From the NCBI RefSeq assembly GCF_003049685.1, contig NZ_PYSY02000001.1, forward strand, positions 1,860,001-1,924,000: a DNA stretch of 64,000 nucleotides, written 5' to 3'. The notes beneath the pieces were generated by a model. The model worked only from the letters and a program-made list of their open reading frames with translations. It was not told where the DNA came from and ran no database searches. Shown here in pieces: positions 1 through 7,456 of this stretch (positions are counted from its first letter, which is position 1; each line of letters begins with the position of its first letter). A program made the position numbers and the translations under genes. This stretch comes from Brucella pituitosa. GTDB lineage: Bacteria; Pseudomonadota; Alphaproteobacteria; Rhizobiales; Rhizobiaceae.

Positions 1-1
1 G

Positions 2-148
2 CGCGGCAAAGGTGTCGCACAGGCCCTGGCGTTGAATGCTGTTGAAGATGCTCGCAAAACCGGCTGGAAGATTGTGCCGCGCTGCAGCTTCATGCAGGCA
101 CAGGTCAAACGGCATTCCGACTGGTCCGATGTCATAGAGACAGAATAG
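2..148 (+). CDS. GNAT-type N-acetyltransferase, C-terminal fragment
   Basis: Only the last 48 codons are in the window; the gene begins upstream. The visible part reads RGKGVAQAL, then a helix, then KIVPRCSFM and a tail ending HSDWSDVIETE. The R-G-K-G-V-A loop followed by the KIVP-CSFM stretch is typical of the short YjdJ/Gcn5-related acetyltransferase family (about 90-100 aa), which binds acetyl-CoA through that loop. The substrate cannot be inferred. The stop is TAG at 146-148, followed by a palindromic repeat region. Confidence 0.6.
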   Translation, partial: RGKGVAQALALNAVEDARKTGWKIVPRCSFMQAQVKRHSDWSDVIETE

Positions 149-187
149 GTAGTGCAGTTCTGAAGTGCGCCTTTGGTTTTCAGGCTT

Positions 188-291
188 TAGAGCATTTCCA
201 GTTTAAATTGAATCATTGGAAATGCTCTATCTCTTTGTTTTTACGCGCATCTTGTTCCGAAAACCGGTTCCCACTTTTCGGGATGCGCTCT
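188..291. repeat. Rhizobiales-type palindromic intergenic repeat (two modules)
   Basis: Module one is a perfect 13-bp inverted repeat, TAGAGCATTTCCA at 188-200 and its complement at 217-229. Module two (about 243-291) is an imperfect palindrome with arms GCGCATC...TTCCGAAAA and TTTTCGGGATGCGC. Variants recur at 1303-1398, 4300-4350, 9383-9430 and 13691-13793. The architecture resembles the RIME-like mosaic elements described in Rhizobium relatives; family membership is my inference. The right edge touches the stop codon of the next gene. Confidence 0.75.
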
Positions 292-1276
292 AGCGCAAGT
301 CGCGAATCCGGCTTGCGAGGCTTTGAGGGCGCCCTTCATTGACCTCGTCTCTGCCTTCCGATCTGTCGGCATTCACGAGAGCGTCGATGGGCGAATCTTC
401 GCCCTCTTTTTCGGCAGTCGCAGCAACCATCCGAGCAGCCAGGGCCGCCATTTCCTCTCGGAGTGCAGCATTTTCCTTTGAGAGCTCTGCAGACTGCACG
501 CCCCCTGCAACAAAGGTCGAGCCGTTACGCGTATAACGCTCCAGCCTCTCCTGCGCGTCAGAAAAATCGGAAATCAGCTTATCCAATCTTTGCTGGAGCT
601 CTGTGTTGCGGCGTCTTTCGCTTTTCAGTTCAGTTTGTGCTGCAGTCAATTGCGTCGAAACCTCATTATAGCGGGCAGATGCATCTTTACGTTCCCGACG
701 CATCTCGCTCATCTCATTCACCAGACGGCCGTGTTCGACCTCCTTGGCGCTTATCTCGATACGAAGCGTATCGGCCAGATCTTGCAGAGATGAAAGATGT
801 TTCTGAAGTCGTTCCACTTCAGCCTCGACGATTTCGGCTTTTTCCGCAGCATTATCGCGTTCGACAACCGTCTCTTCAACGGCCTTTTCCCGTTCGTCCA
901 ACGTCTTTCTCAGTTGGGCGATGTCGTTCTCAAGCGATGCGAAGCGCCTGAGTTCGTCATGCTGCTTTCCAAGCTTGATCAGTTGCTCGGACGATTTTTC
1001 CCGTTCCTGCTTGAGTTGCCGTTCAAGTTTGCTGAAAGCCACGGCATGCTCGGCACGTAAACCGTCACGATCCGCTCTTATTTCGGCAAGCGTTACCGGA
1101 AGTTCGGCATGCACCTGCCGTCGTGCCAGAAAAAAGGCACGGCGCCAAACCGAAGGGCCAAGCAGAACCACGACGAAAACCGCCACGAGAACGCCAAGTA
1201 TGAAAATGAGCGCAGACTGGATCACGACTTTGTCACAAAAAGGAAAAAGGACCAGCCAAAGGATAATGGCTGGCAA
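290..1276 (-). CDS. membrane-anchored coiled-coil protein of unknown function
   Basis: Encodes 328 aa. A hydrophobic segment at about residues 17-41 (VVIQSALIFILGVLVAVFVVV) is a single N-terminal membrane anchor. Residues about 55-250 are rich in E, K, R, L and Q with heptad character (LKQEREKSSEQLIKLGKQ and so on), predicting a long coiled coil. The C-terminus is acidic and probably disordered. No catalytic motif is visible, and I do not recognise a named family. It lies downstream of eipA on the same strand, separated by 149 bp that contain a palindromic repeat, so co-transcription is uncertain. The start may lie at an internal codon just before the hydrophobic segment. Confidence 0.7.
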   Translation of the reverse strand: MPAIILWLVLFPFCDKVVIQSALIFILGVLVAVFVVVLLGPSVWRRAFFLARRQVHAELPVTLAEIRADRDGLRAEHAVAFSKLERQLKQEREKSSEQLIKLGKQHDELRRFASLENDIAQLRKTLDEREKAVEETVVERDNAAEKAEIVEAEVERLQKHLSSLQDLADTLRIEISAKEVEHGRLVNEMSEMRRERKDASARYNEVSTQLTAAQTELKSERRRNTELQQRLDKLISDFSDAQERLERYTRNGSTFVAGGVQSAELSKENAALREEMAALAARMVAATAEKEGEDSPIDALVNADRSEGRDEVNEGRPQSLASRIRDLR

Positions 1277-1302
1277 CTATTCATAGATCGTCACCCGCGA
1301 TG

Positions 1303-1398
1303 CTAGAACATTTTCAGCAAAAGTGCGAAGCGGTTTTGCGCGAGATGAATGTTTCAAAACAGACCGGCAGAGCGGTTTCAATGGGGAACCACTCCGCC
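1303..1398. repeat. Rhizobiales-type composite repeat, copy 2
   Basis: A module reading TTTTCAGCAAAAGTGCGAAG with GCGGTTTTGCG is followed by an imperfect inverted repeat, GAGCGGTTTC / GGAACCACTC. The same two modules in the same order occur at 13691-13793. It fills most of the gap between eipA and the coiled-coil gene. Small plus-strand reading frames here come from the repeat. Confidence 0.7.
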
Positions 1399-1425
1399 CA
1401 TGCGACTCATATCGCGCAACACGTA

Positions 1426-2028
1426 TCAGAATGGGTTCCAGGTCGGCGCAGCCGAAAGCTTAAGATACCCGATATTGACACCCAACCTTGCGCCAACACC
1501 CGTACGGATAGGCACCAGCATGATGTTCTGACGCTTGAGCACGTTAAAGCCTGCACCCGCGATCACATAGGCCGAGCCTGCAACACCTGCATAACGACCG
1601 TAAAGGCTCTGGATGTCGTCGAGATTATAGACAAGCATCATCACGCGTGAGCCTTGCCCGCCAAAATCCCAGCCCAGCGATGGACCCTGCCAGAATGTGC
1701 GATGATCACCGGCATTCTTCGTATAGAGCGTGCCTTCACCATAGGTGAGACCGCCTATGAACGCGCCGGAACCTTCCTCGCCCAGAATATATCCGTTCGG
1801 AAGACCAAAACTCTGAAATGCTTTTTCGACGGCACTGGCTATTCCACCAGACGTCGAACCAAAGAACCGGTGCCCCGATTCAACGACTTCCTCGGCTGTG
1901 TATGCGTTGCTGCTCTGTGCCTGCGCTTTGTGCGGCACGACGATAATGGAAATCAGAAATGCCGCAAAAAACGCTACAAAATACGCCGCGTTGCGGAACC
2001 TGATCTGCGACAGGGACGGTATGGCCAT
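1426..2028 (-). CDS. eipA: EipA, periplasmic envelope-integrity protein (DUF1134)
   Basis: Encodes 200 aa. Residues 1-37 form a signal peptide with a hydrophobic core and an AQA cleavage site. The rest is a DUF1134/SYLF-like domain rich in glycine and aromatics (LGEEGSGAFIGGLTYGEG, QGPSLGWDFGGQGSRVMMLVYN). In Brucella abortus the DUF1134 protein EipA is encoded beside chpT and ctrA; it supports envelope stress resistance and virulence, and CtrA controls its transcription. The order eipA, chpT, ctrA is conserved here. A CtrA-like box lies about 100 bp upstream (2128-2142). The assignment rests on family signature plus gene order. Confidence 0.9.
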   Translation of the reverse strand: MAIPSLSQIRFRNAAYFVAFFAAFLISIIVVPHKAQAQSSNAYTAEEVVESGHRFFGSTSGGIASAVEKAFQSFGLPNGYILGEEGSGAFIGGLTYGEGTLYTKNAGDHRTFWQGPSLGWDFGGQGSRVMMLVYNLDDIQSLYGRYAGVAGSAYVIAGAGFNVLKRQNIMLVPIRTGVGARLGVNIGYLKLSAAPTWNPF

Positions 2029-2127
2029 TTATAATTCCTTTTGCCTACCAGCTTCTCTGTCTGACGGCCCTGTTAAAAGCCTGGCTACTACGTCTCTTGC
2101 GAACGCTTTGGCCGAATCGCGCTTATT

Positions 2128-2142
2128 CTAACCGCGAATTTA
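2128..2142. promoter_or_regulatory. candidate CtrA box upstream of eipA
   Basis: CTAA, seven bases, TTTA. This matches the CtrA consensus TTAA-N7-TTAA with one mismatch per half and the correct spacing. It lies 100-114 bp upstream of the eipA start, and eipA is a known CtrA target in Brucella. It could also serve the divergent chpT. Confidence 0.45.
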
Positions 2143-2345
2143 TTGTCTAAATCTTTATGCCGCGAAATTGGCTTTAGAATGGCGGCAAAAAACAGCTTTG
2201 TTGCGGCAACCGGATGTCGCGTGTATCCAGATTCCCAAGGTTCCTGACGATGATTCGTCGGGGTTTACGCTCACCAACTGATAGCGGCCCGTCATTCGAC
2301 TTGAATGTCGATTTTCAGGGTCGGTTCGTGCCTGGAGAAATCACC

Positions 2346-2975
2346 ATGCCATTGCCCGTTACCCTTTCCGCACTCGACCTCGGTGCGCTTCTGTGCAGCA
2401 GGATCTGTCATGACATCATCTCGCCGGTCGGCGCGATCAACAACGGTCTCGAGCTGCTGGAAGAAGGCGGTGCAGACGAAGACGCGATGGCGCTTATCAA
2501 ATCGAGCGCGCGCAATGCTTCGGCCCGCCTGCAATTTGCCCGTATCGCTTTTGGTGCAGCCGGATCGGCTGGTGTGCAGATCGATACCGGTGATGCCCAG
2601 CATGTTGCCACACAATATTTCGCAAATGAAAAGCCTGAACTGACTTGGGAAGGCTCACGCGTCCTGCTGCCAAAGAACAAGGTCAAGCTTCTGCTCAATA
2701 TGCTGCTGATCGGCAATGCCGCTATCCCGCGCGGTGGTTCGCTGGCCGTTCGTCTTGAAAATGGTGATACCGACCCGCGCTTCGTCATTACTGTGAAGGG
2801 TCGTATGCTCCGCGTACCACCGAAATTCCTGGAACTGCATTCAGGTGCAGAACCAGAAGAGCCGATTGATGCGCATTCGGTGCAGCCATATTATACGCTG
2901 CTGCTAGCCGAAGAAGCTGGCATGAAGATTTCTATTCACGCGACTGCAGAAGACATCGTTTTCGCCGCTGAATAA
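2346..2975 (+). CDS. chpT: ChpT, histidine phosphotransferase of the CckA-ChpT-CtrA relay
   Basis: Encodes 209 aa from ATG 2346. The longer in-frame start at 2214 adds 44 residues unlike the family. ChpT moves phosphate from the hybrid kinase CckA to CtrA and CpdR in the cytoplasm. The phosphorylatable histidine is His22 in SRICHDIISPVGAINNGLEL, the DHp-type helix; a degenerate ATPase-like domain follows (ALLCSRICH..., LLLNMLLIGNAAIPRGG, SVQPYYTLLLAEEAG). The gene converges on ctrA and ends in a strong terminator at 3000-3029. It matches the Brucella protein closely in length and sequence from memory. Confidence 0.95.
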   Translation: MPLPVTLSALDLGALLCSRICHDIISPVGAINNGLELLEEGGADEDAMALIKSSARNASARLQFARIAFGAAGSAGVQIDTGDAQHVATQYFANEKPELTWEGSRVLLPKNKVKLLLNMLLIGNAAIPRGGSLAVRLENGDTDPRFVITVKGRMLRVPPKFLELHSGAEPEEPIDAHSVQPYYTLLLAEEAGMKISIHATAEDIVFAAE

Positions 2976-2999
2976 CCCTTTCCGATCAAACACAAGAAA

Positions 3000-3029
3000 G
3001 GCGCAGGATAAAACCTGCGCCTTTTTTTT
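3000..3029 (+). terminator. Rho-independent terminator of chpT
   Basis: Perfect 8-bp stem GGCGCAGG/CCTGCGCC (3000-3007, 3014-3021), 6-nt loop, then eight T residues. Confidence 0.9.
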
Positions 3030-3049
3030 GCTGGCTCAGTTCCAAAAGA

Positions 3050-3077
3050 AAAGGCCCCGCACAAACGGAGCCTTTTT
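3050..3077 (-). terminator. Rho-independent terminator of ctrA
   Basis: Read on the minus strand: AAAAAGGCTCCG, short loop, CGGGGCCTTTT, with one mismatch in the stem. It sits 23 bp beyond the ctrA stop, back to back with the chpT terminator. Confidence 0.75.
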
Positions 3078-3099
3078 CATTTCATCACCTGAAAAACGC

Positions 3100-3801
3100 T
3101 TACGCGCTTTCACGCAGCTCGCTGCCATCCGGTTCACGCAGCACATAGCCACGGCCCCAAACGGTTTCGATGTAGCTCTGGCTGCCGGAAACGGCATCAA
3201 GCTTCTTGCGCAGCTTGCAGATAAACACGTCGATGATCTTCAGCTCAGGCTCGTCCATGCCGCCATAAAGGTGGTTGAGGAACATTTCCTTGGTGAGCGT
3301 CGTGCCCTTGCGGAGCGAGAGAAGCTCGAGCATCTGATATTCTTTGCCGGTCAGGTGAACGCGCTGACCACCAACCTCAACCGTCTTGGCGTCGAGGTTA
3401 ACAATCAGGTCGCCAGTGGTAATGACCGACTGGGCATGGCCCTTGGAACGACGAACAATCGCATGAATACGGGCGATCAACTCGTCCTTGTGGAACGGCT
3501 TCGTCATATAGTCATCTGCGCCAAAGCCCAGACCGCGAACCTTATCCTCAATACCGGCCATACCGGAAAGGATCAGGATTGGCGTCTTGACCTTCGAGAG
3601 GCGCAAGGTACGCAGAACTTCGTAACCGGACATATCCGGCAAGTTCAGGTCCAGCAAGATGATGTCGTAATCATAAAGCTTGCCGAGATCGATGCCTTCT
3701 TCACCCAGATCGGTGGTGTAGACATTGAAGCTCTCGGACTTCAGCATCAACTCAATGCTCTGTGCGATAGCACTGTCGTCTTCAATTAAAAGGACGCGCA
3801 T
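3100..3801 (-). CDS. ctrA: CtrA, cell-cycle master response regulator
   Basis: Encodes 233 aa, OmpR/PhoB type. The receiver domain is residues 1-115, with the acidic pocket Glu7-Asp8-Asp9, phospho-acceptor Asp51 in LLDLNLPD and the conserved Lys in MTKPF. The winged-helix DNA-binding domain is about 125-225 ([12 protein letters not shown], KTKxx-like core [25 protein letters not shown]). CtrA binds TTAA-N7-TTAA and controls replication, division and polar genes. It is convergent with chpT. The 360-bp upstream region carries five GANTC sites and a TTAA dyad, consistent with CcrM-linked and auto-regulation. Confidence 0.98.
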   Translation of the reverse strand: MRVLLIEDDSAIAQSIELMLKSESFNVYTTDLGEEGIDLGKLYDYDIILLDLNLPDMSGYEVLRTLRLSKVKTPILILSGMAGIEDKVRGLGFGADDYMTKPFHKDELIARIHAIVRRSKGHAQSVITTGDLIVNLDAKTVEVGGQRVHLTGKEYQMLELLSLRKGTTLTKEMFLNHLYGGMDEPELKIIDVFICKLRKKLDAVSGSQSYIETVWGRGYVLREPDGSELRESA

Positions 3802-4162
3802 ATCTTATCCCCTTTCCGCCGCTGACCAGTTTTCCCTCACGGCAGCTGACGGAACTGTCGTTGCCTTAGCATGAAGGTGCCTGCAAATGGTTAACAAAAT
3901 ATGATTCCTGTTGGCAAGCATAATTCTATCCTGTTTAGAAAAAACTCTTATCCAACTGAATCATATGTGATTATTCAATTCGATTGACCCTTATGAATCA
4001 CATTAAGAAGTCCTCTTAAGTGATTCATTCGACTCTATGTTTCACCTGTTACCCAAAAACCACACAAGATTTACCGAGCCTTAATTCCTAACGCGTATGA
4101 TTAACGTTGCCGGTAAAGGAATGGTTACCAAAAGAGCAAAATCTTAACTTTTTGTTTCGCTT
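3802..4162. promoter_or_regulatory. ctrA upstream region with five GANTC (CcrM) sites
   Basis: An AT-rich gap of about 360 bp with no convincing gene. GANTC sites lie at 3903, 3958, 3995, 4022 and 4031: five in 133 bp, where about one per 256 bp is expected by chance. A perfect inverted repeat TTAAGA/TCTTAA with a 5-bp centre lies at 4003-4019. CcrM methylation state of GANTC sites controls ctrA transcription in Caulobacter, and GANTC sites occur upstream of Brucella ctrA. Confidence 0.7.
4070..4084. promoter_or_regulatory. candidate CtrA box
   Basis: TTTA-CCGAGCC-TTAA: correct 4-7-4 spacing, one mismatch to the CtrA consensus. It lies about 270 bp upstream of ctrA and about 95 bp upstream of a small plus-strand frame, so it may act in autoregulation or drive the fliJ side. 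Confidence 0.5.
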
Positions 4163-4177
4163 ATGGAGACTGTTCTT

Positions 4178-4363
4178 ATGTTTGGCGGCAAAGCCGAAGC
4201 CCTGAAAAGCAAGGCATTGCAACGGATTTCGCGGCATATTGCAGGAAAATCGCCAGCATATATGCCTGTTAATAAAGTCGGGGGGAACGCCCCAACATTA
4301 GAGCGCATCCCGGAAAGGGCGAGCCGGTTTTCGGATAAGATGCGCGTTAATACAAAATGTTAG
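4178..4363 (+). CDS. small hypothetical ORF overlapping a repeat
   Basis: Encodes 61 aa beginning MFGGKAEALKSKALQRIS. A GGAG motif nine bases before ATG 4178 and a CtrA-like box about 95 bp upstream make it possible. The last third is encoded by the palindromic repeat at 4300-4350, which argues against a conserved protein. No family recognised; it may be spurious. Confidence 0.25.
   Translation: MFGGKAEALKSKALQRISRHIAGKSPAYMPVNKVGGNAPTLERIPERASRFSDKMRVNTKC
4300..4350. repeat. Rhizobiales-type palindromic repeat, copy 3
   Basis: Arms GAGCGCATCCCGGAAA... and ...TTTTCGGATAAGATGCGCG form an imperfect palindrome. It matches the second module of the repeat at 188-291 in opposite orientation. It is followed by a small dyad, CGATCTG/CAGATCG, around 4369-4390. 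Confidence 0.65.
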
Positions 4364-4434
4364 GGCGCCGATCTGGTCAAATCAGATCGAGAGGAGCTCT
4401 GATAAAGCTGGTTGGTGTTCAAGGAGTATTGCGT

Positions 4435-4827
4435 ATGAAGCCACGTGAAAGCCTCGTCAGGCTTAAACTGTTCCAGGTGAAGGAAAAGCGCCGTCAGCTG
4501 GGCCAGCTCGACCTGATGATCGGCGAGTTCGAACGTATGGCGGGAGAACTCGACGCTCAGATTCTATCGGAAGAGAAGAAGGCAGGCATCACTGACATCA
4601 ATCATTTCGCCTACCCGACCTTCGCGAAGGCTGCACGTCAGCGACGCGACAACCTGTTCGGATCGATTCGCGATTTGATGTCTCAGAAAGAAGCTGCAGA
4701 AGCAGAACTGGTCTATGCGGAAACCGAGCTGTCAAAGGCTGAAGCACTCGAAGAACGTGACGGCGGTAAAGCGCCTCGTGAAATCGTCGAGCGCCCGGTG
4801 AACCAGCGACGCGCGATGATCGGCTAA
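4435..4827 (+). CDS. fliJ: FliJ-like flagellar export chaperone
   Basis: Encodes 130 aa starting MKPRESLVRLKLFQVKEKRRQLGQL. AAGGAG lies eight bases before ATG 4435; a longer frame from 4357 runs through repeat DNA and lacks such a site. The protein is almost entirely charged alpha-helix with coiled-coil character, as in FliJ, which links the FliI/FliH ATPase to the export gate. In rhizobia a FliJ gene sits near ctrA, consistent with CtrA control of flagellar genes. No other flagellar gene is in the window, so the assignment rests on length, helix pattern and position. Confidence 0.75.
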   Translation: MKPRESLVRLKLFQVKEKRRQLGQLDLMIGEFERMAGELDAQILSEEKKAGITDINHFAYPTFAKAARQRRDNLFGSIRDLMSQKEAAEAELVYAETELSKAEALEERDGGKAPREIVERPVNQRRAMIG

Positions 4828-4828
4828 A

Positions 4829-4877
4829 GCATAATCTGACCAGCGCGAAACGCGTACCGATCAGATTGTGATTGGAA
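4829..4877. repeat. palindromic intergenic repeat (AATCTGA/TCAGATT type)
   Basis: Imperfect inverted repeat ATAATCTGA ... TCAGATTGT around an inner CGCG-rich core, just after the fliJ stop. It resembles a third Rhizobiales repeat family built on GATCAGATT arms. The remaining bases to 5031 show only the promoter region of the next gene. Confidence 0.5.
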
Positions 4878-5031
4878 AAATGGGCTTGGAGCGCCGATCC
4901 GTCGGCGCTTCGCGTCGCAATGAAGTAATATTCGCAGCTTAGCCCGTCAGAAGGCTGTGGCTCTTTTTTGGCTTTCGACACAAATTCTTGGTTTGCCTTT
5001 TTCCCATACACAGTTGTAGGGAAGAAGCGCG

Positions 5032-6141
5032 ATGCAGAAACTCGTCTCCTCAGGGCAAGAAGAAGCCCACAATAAATTCAATTTCAGCAAGACGCCTAAG
5101 CCCATTCAATGGGGTGTGCTGCTGATCATATCTGCATTTCTTATCTTCATCGGAGAGAAGCTGGGACTGCCAGCCGCACTGCTTCTCGGCGCTATGCTTG
5201 GAGCGATCATCCTTGCTTCTCGTGAAAGCACGATCAGAGTTCACAAAAATTTCTCACTGCTCGCGCAGGCAATCGTCGGCCTGCTGATCGCGCGGGCAAT
5301 GACGGCTGAATTCTTCAGCAATATGGGCCAACATCTGCCGATAATCCTGTTTTCGACAGGCTTCACGCTGCTCGCCAGCACGACGATCGGCTATCTTCTG
5401 GCACGCTTTCGCGTTTTGCCCGGAACAACTGCCGTATGGGGTGTCTCACCGGGGGCTGCAACAGCAATTGTGCTGATGGCCGAATCCTTCGGATCTGACG
5501 CACGGCTCATCGCCTTCATGCAATATTTGCGCGTGGTGCTTGTCGCAACCACCGCTTCGCTTGTGGTGATGTTTACCGCCGATATCCAAACAGTCGCTCC
5601 AGCGGCCGTAGAGTGGTTTCCAACGATAAACTGGCACACTCTGGGCCCGACCCTCGCTTTGATCGTCTGTGGCGCCTTTCTGGGCGAATTATCTCGCATT
5701 CCAACGGGAGCGATGCTCGTGCCACTCGCACTCGGAGCATTGTTGCAGGATTTGGGCCTTATGGTCATTGACCTGCCACCATGGCTGCTGGCTGCAAGCT
5801 ACATCTTCATCGGCTGGCGCATTGGCCTTGGCTTTACCCGTGCGATCATTGCACATGCGGCACGCGCCTTCCCGGCAGTGCTTGCATCAGCGCTTATTCT
5901 GATTGCCGTTTGTGGCCTGTTCGGCATGACGCTCGGTCATGTGCTGGGTCTTGATCCCCTCACCGCTTATCTCGCCACCAGCCCCGGCGGCGCAGATACC
6001 GTGGCCATTATTGCAGCATCAAGCAATGTCGATCTGCCCTTTATCATCGCCATGCAAACCAGCCGCTTTTTCATTGTGCTGCTTGCAGGCCCGGCAATTG
6101 CCCGCTTTGTCGCTTCGCGCATTGCCAAAAGGCAAAAATAA
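5032..6141 (+). CDS. AbrB-family membrane protein (AmoA/PF05145-like)
   Basis: Encodes 369 aa: a polytopic inner-membrane protein with about ten hydrophobic segments and a soluble N-terminal 25 residues. It has the internal duplication of the AbrB family. One repeat has LPGTTAVWGVSPGAATAIVL with FMQYLRVVLVA; the second has LTAYLATSPGGADTVAI with AMQTSRFFIVL. These proteins were once mislabelled ammonia monooxygenase; their substrate is not established, and roles in regulation or export have been suggested. It is monocistronic and ends at a hairpin shared with the convergent aminotransferase gene. Confidence 0.85.
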   Translation: MQKLVSSGQEEAHNKFNFSKTPKPIQWGVLLIISAFLIFIGEKLGLPAALLLGAMLGAIILASRESTIRVHKNFSLLAQAIVGLLIARAMTAEFFSNMGQHLPIILFSTGFTLLASTTIGYLLARFRVLPGTTAVWGVSPGAATAIVLMAESFGSDARLIAFMQYLRVVLVATTASLVVMFTADIQTVAPAAVEWFPTINWHTLGPTLALIVCGAFLGELSRIPTGAMLVPLALGALLQDLGLMVIDLPPWLLAASYIFIGWRIGLGFTRAIIAHAARAFPAVLASALILIAVCGLFGMTLGHVLGLDPLTAYLATSPGGADTVAIIAASSNVDLPFIIAMQTSRFFIVLLAGPAIARFVASRIAKRQK

Positions 6142-6143
6142 AA

Positions 6144-6165
6144 AACCCGGCTTTCGCCGGGCCTT
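6144..6165. terminator. bidirectional terminator
   Basis: Stem CCCGGC/GCCGGG (6146-6151, 6156-6161) with loop TTTC. An A-run precedes it and CCTTTC follows. It lies between two convergent genes. Confidence 0.75.
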
Positions 6166-6188
6166 TCACAATCACTGATAAATCAGGC

Positions 6189-7307
6189 TTACTTGCCGTG
6201 GAAACCACGAATCGCGCCGATGATCTTGTCCTGATCTTCTTCCGAAAGGTAAGGATGCATCGGCAGGCTCAAAATGCGTGCAGGCAGCGCTTCCGAAACA
6301 GGCAGACCGCCCGGTGCAATCGGATAATGCTTGTATGCGGTCTGCAAATGCAGCGGCTTCACATAGTAGATGACCGATGGAATACCGGCTGCCTGAAGAT
6401 ATGCCTTCAGACCGTCGCGGTTTTCGCTTTCAATCGAATACTGTGCCCAGGCTGAACGATTGCCAGCAGGGAGGCCCGGAACTTTGACCACGTCCTTGAG
6501 CAGCTCATTGTAGCGCTTGGCAATACGGTCGCGCGCTTCCATTTCGTCTTCAAGGATCGCCAGCTTTTCCAGAAGAATAGCTGCCTGGATCGTGTCGAGA
6601 CGCGAGTTGAGGCCAATGCGAACATTATCATACTGCGTTTCGCCCTTGCCGTGGAACAGCACGGAGCGTAGCGTGTCGGCCAGTTCAGCGTCGTTGGTGA
6701 ACATTGCACCGCCGTCGCCATAGCAACCAAGCGGCTTGGCAGGGTAGAAGCTCGTTGCGCCGACATGACCGAAAGCACCGCACATGACGTTGTCGCGCTT
6801 GCCACCAATCGACTGAGCCGCGTCTTCAATCACGAACAGACCTTCGCGATCTGCAACTGCACTAATACGGTTGTAATCGGCAGCGAGACCGAACAGATCG
6901 ACGGGAATGATTGCCTTTGGTTCAAGACGACCTTCCTTGCGGACGGCGGCAATAGCGGCTTCCAGCTGTTCAATATTCATGTTGTAGGTGTCGGCATCGA
7001 CATCAACGAAAACCGGCTCTGCGCCAACAAGGGCAACGACTTCAGCGGTCGCAGCGAACGTGAACGACGGAACGAAAACCGCATGGCCCGGGCCGATGCC
7101 GCGCGCCATCAAAGGCATCTGCAAAGCGTCGGTGCCGTTAGCGCAGGCGATCACATGTTCCACGCCCAGATATTCACCGAGCTTCTTTTCGAACTCAGCG
7201 ACTTCAGGACCGAGAATATAACGGCCTTCCGCAACTACCTTGGAAACGGCGGCATTAAGACGGTCTTCGATACGCGCGCGTTGCGCTCCAAGATCAATGA
7301 ACTGCAT
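6189..7307 (-). CDS. DegT/DnrJ/EryC1 sugar aminotransferase, GnnB-like
   Basis: Encodes 372 aa, fold-type I PLP enzyme. The Schiff-base lysine is Lys191 in SFYPAKPLGCYGDGG; the family motifs GTDAL near 58-62 and EDAAQSIGG at 161-169 are present. Such enzymes aminate nucleotide-linked keto-sugars, usually from glutamate. The gene upstream on the same strand encodes a matching Gfo/Idh-type sugar dehydrogenase. In Acidithiobacillus the pair GnnA/GnnB makes UDP-GlcNAc3N for lipid A, and Brucella-group lipid A contains 2,3-diaminoglucose, so GnnB is the best guess. WbpE- or FdtB-type roles in O-antigen remain possible. Confidence 0.85.
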   Translation of the reverse strand: MQFIDLGAQRARIEDRLNAAVSKVVAEGRYILGPEVAEFEKKLGEYLGVEHVIACANGTDALQMPLMARGIGPGHAVFVPSFTFAATAEVVALVGAEPVFVDVDADTYNMNIEQLEAAIAAVRKEGRLEPKAIIPVDLFGLAADYNRISAVADREGLFVIEDAAQSIGGKRDNVMCGAFGHVGATSFYPAKPLGCYGDGGAMFTNDAELADTLRSVLFHGKGETQYDNVRIGLNSRLDTIQAAILLEKLAILEDEMEARDRIAKRYNELLKDVVKVPGLPAGNRSAWAQYSIESENRDGLKAYLQAAGIPSVIYYVKPLHLQTAYKHYPIAPGGLPVSEALPARILSLPMHPYLSEEDQDKIIGAIRGFHGK

Positions 7308-7429
7308 GTTGGCTCCAATTTATCTGGTTCGCCCTATCAAAAGCGAATCCACGGCAACCTGTTTATTCCTTCACGCCCCGCCCTGCCATGGGTGGAGCGT
7401 TCAAAGTTTTGCTATTCCCGTAACACCGC

Positions 7430-7449
7430 TTGACAGAAACTTCTGTCAA
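7430..7449. promoter_or_regulatory. perfect 9-bp dyad, operator-like
   Basis: TTGACAGAA and its exact complement, separated by two bases, lie eight bases beyond the stop of the dehydrogenase gene and 123 bp before the aminotransferase start. The short centre and absence of a T-run fit a dimeric regulator site better than a terminator. Its TTGACA could also overlap a -35 box for the downstream gene. Confidence 0.45.
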
Positions 7450-7456
7450 AAGCGGA

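Noticed and set aside
2214..2345. extended chpT start at 2214
   Set aside because: The added 44 residues do not resemble ChpT; ATG 2346 gives the family N-terminus.
3028..3789. 253-codon frame antisense to ctrA
   Set aside because: Codon-bias shadow; starts between two terminators and has no recognisable domain.
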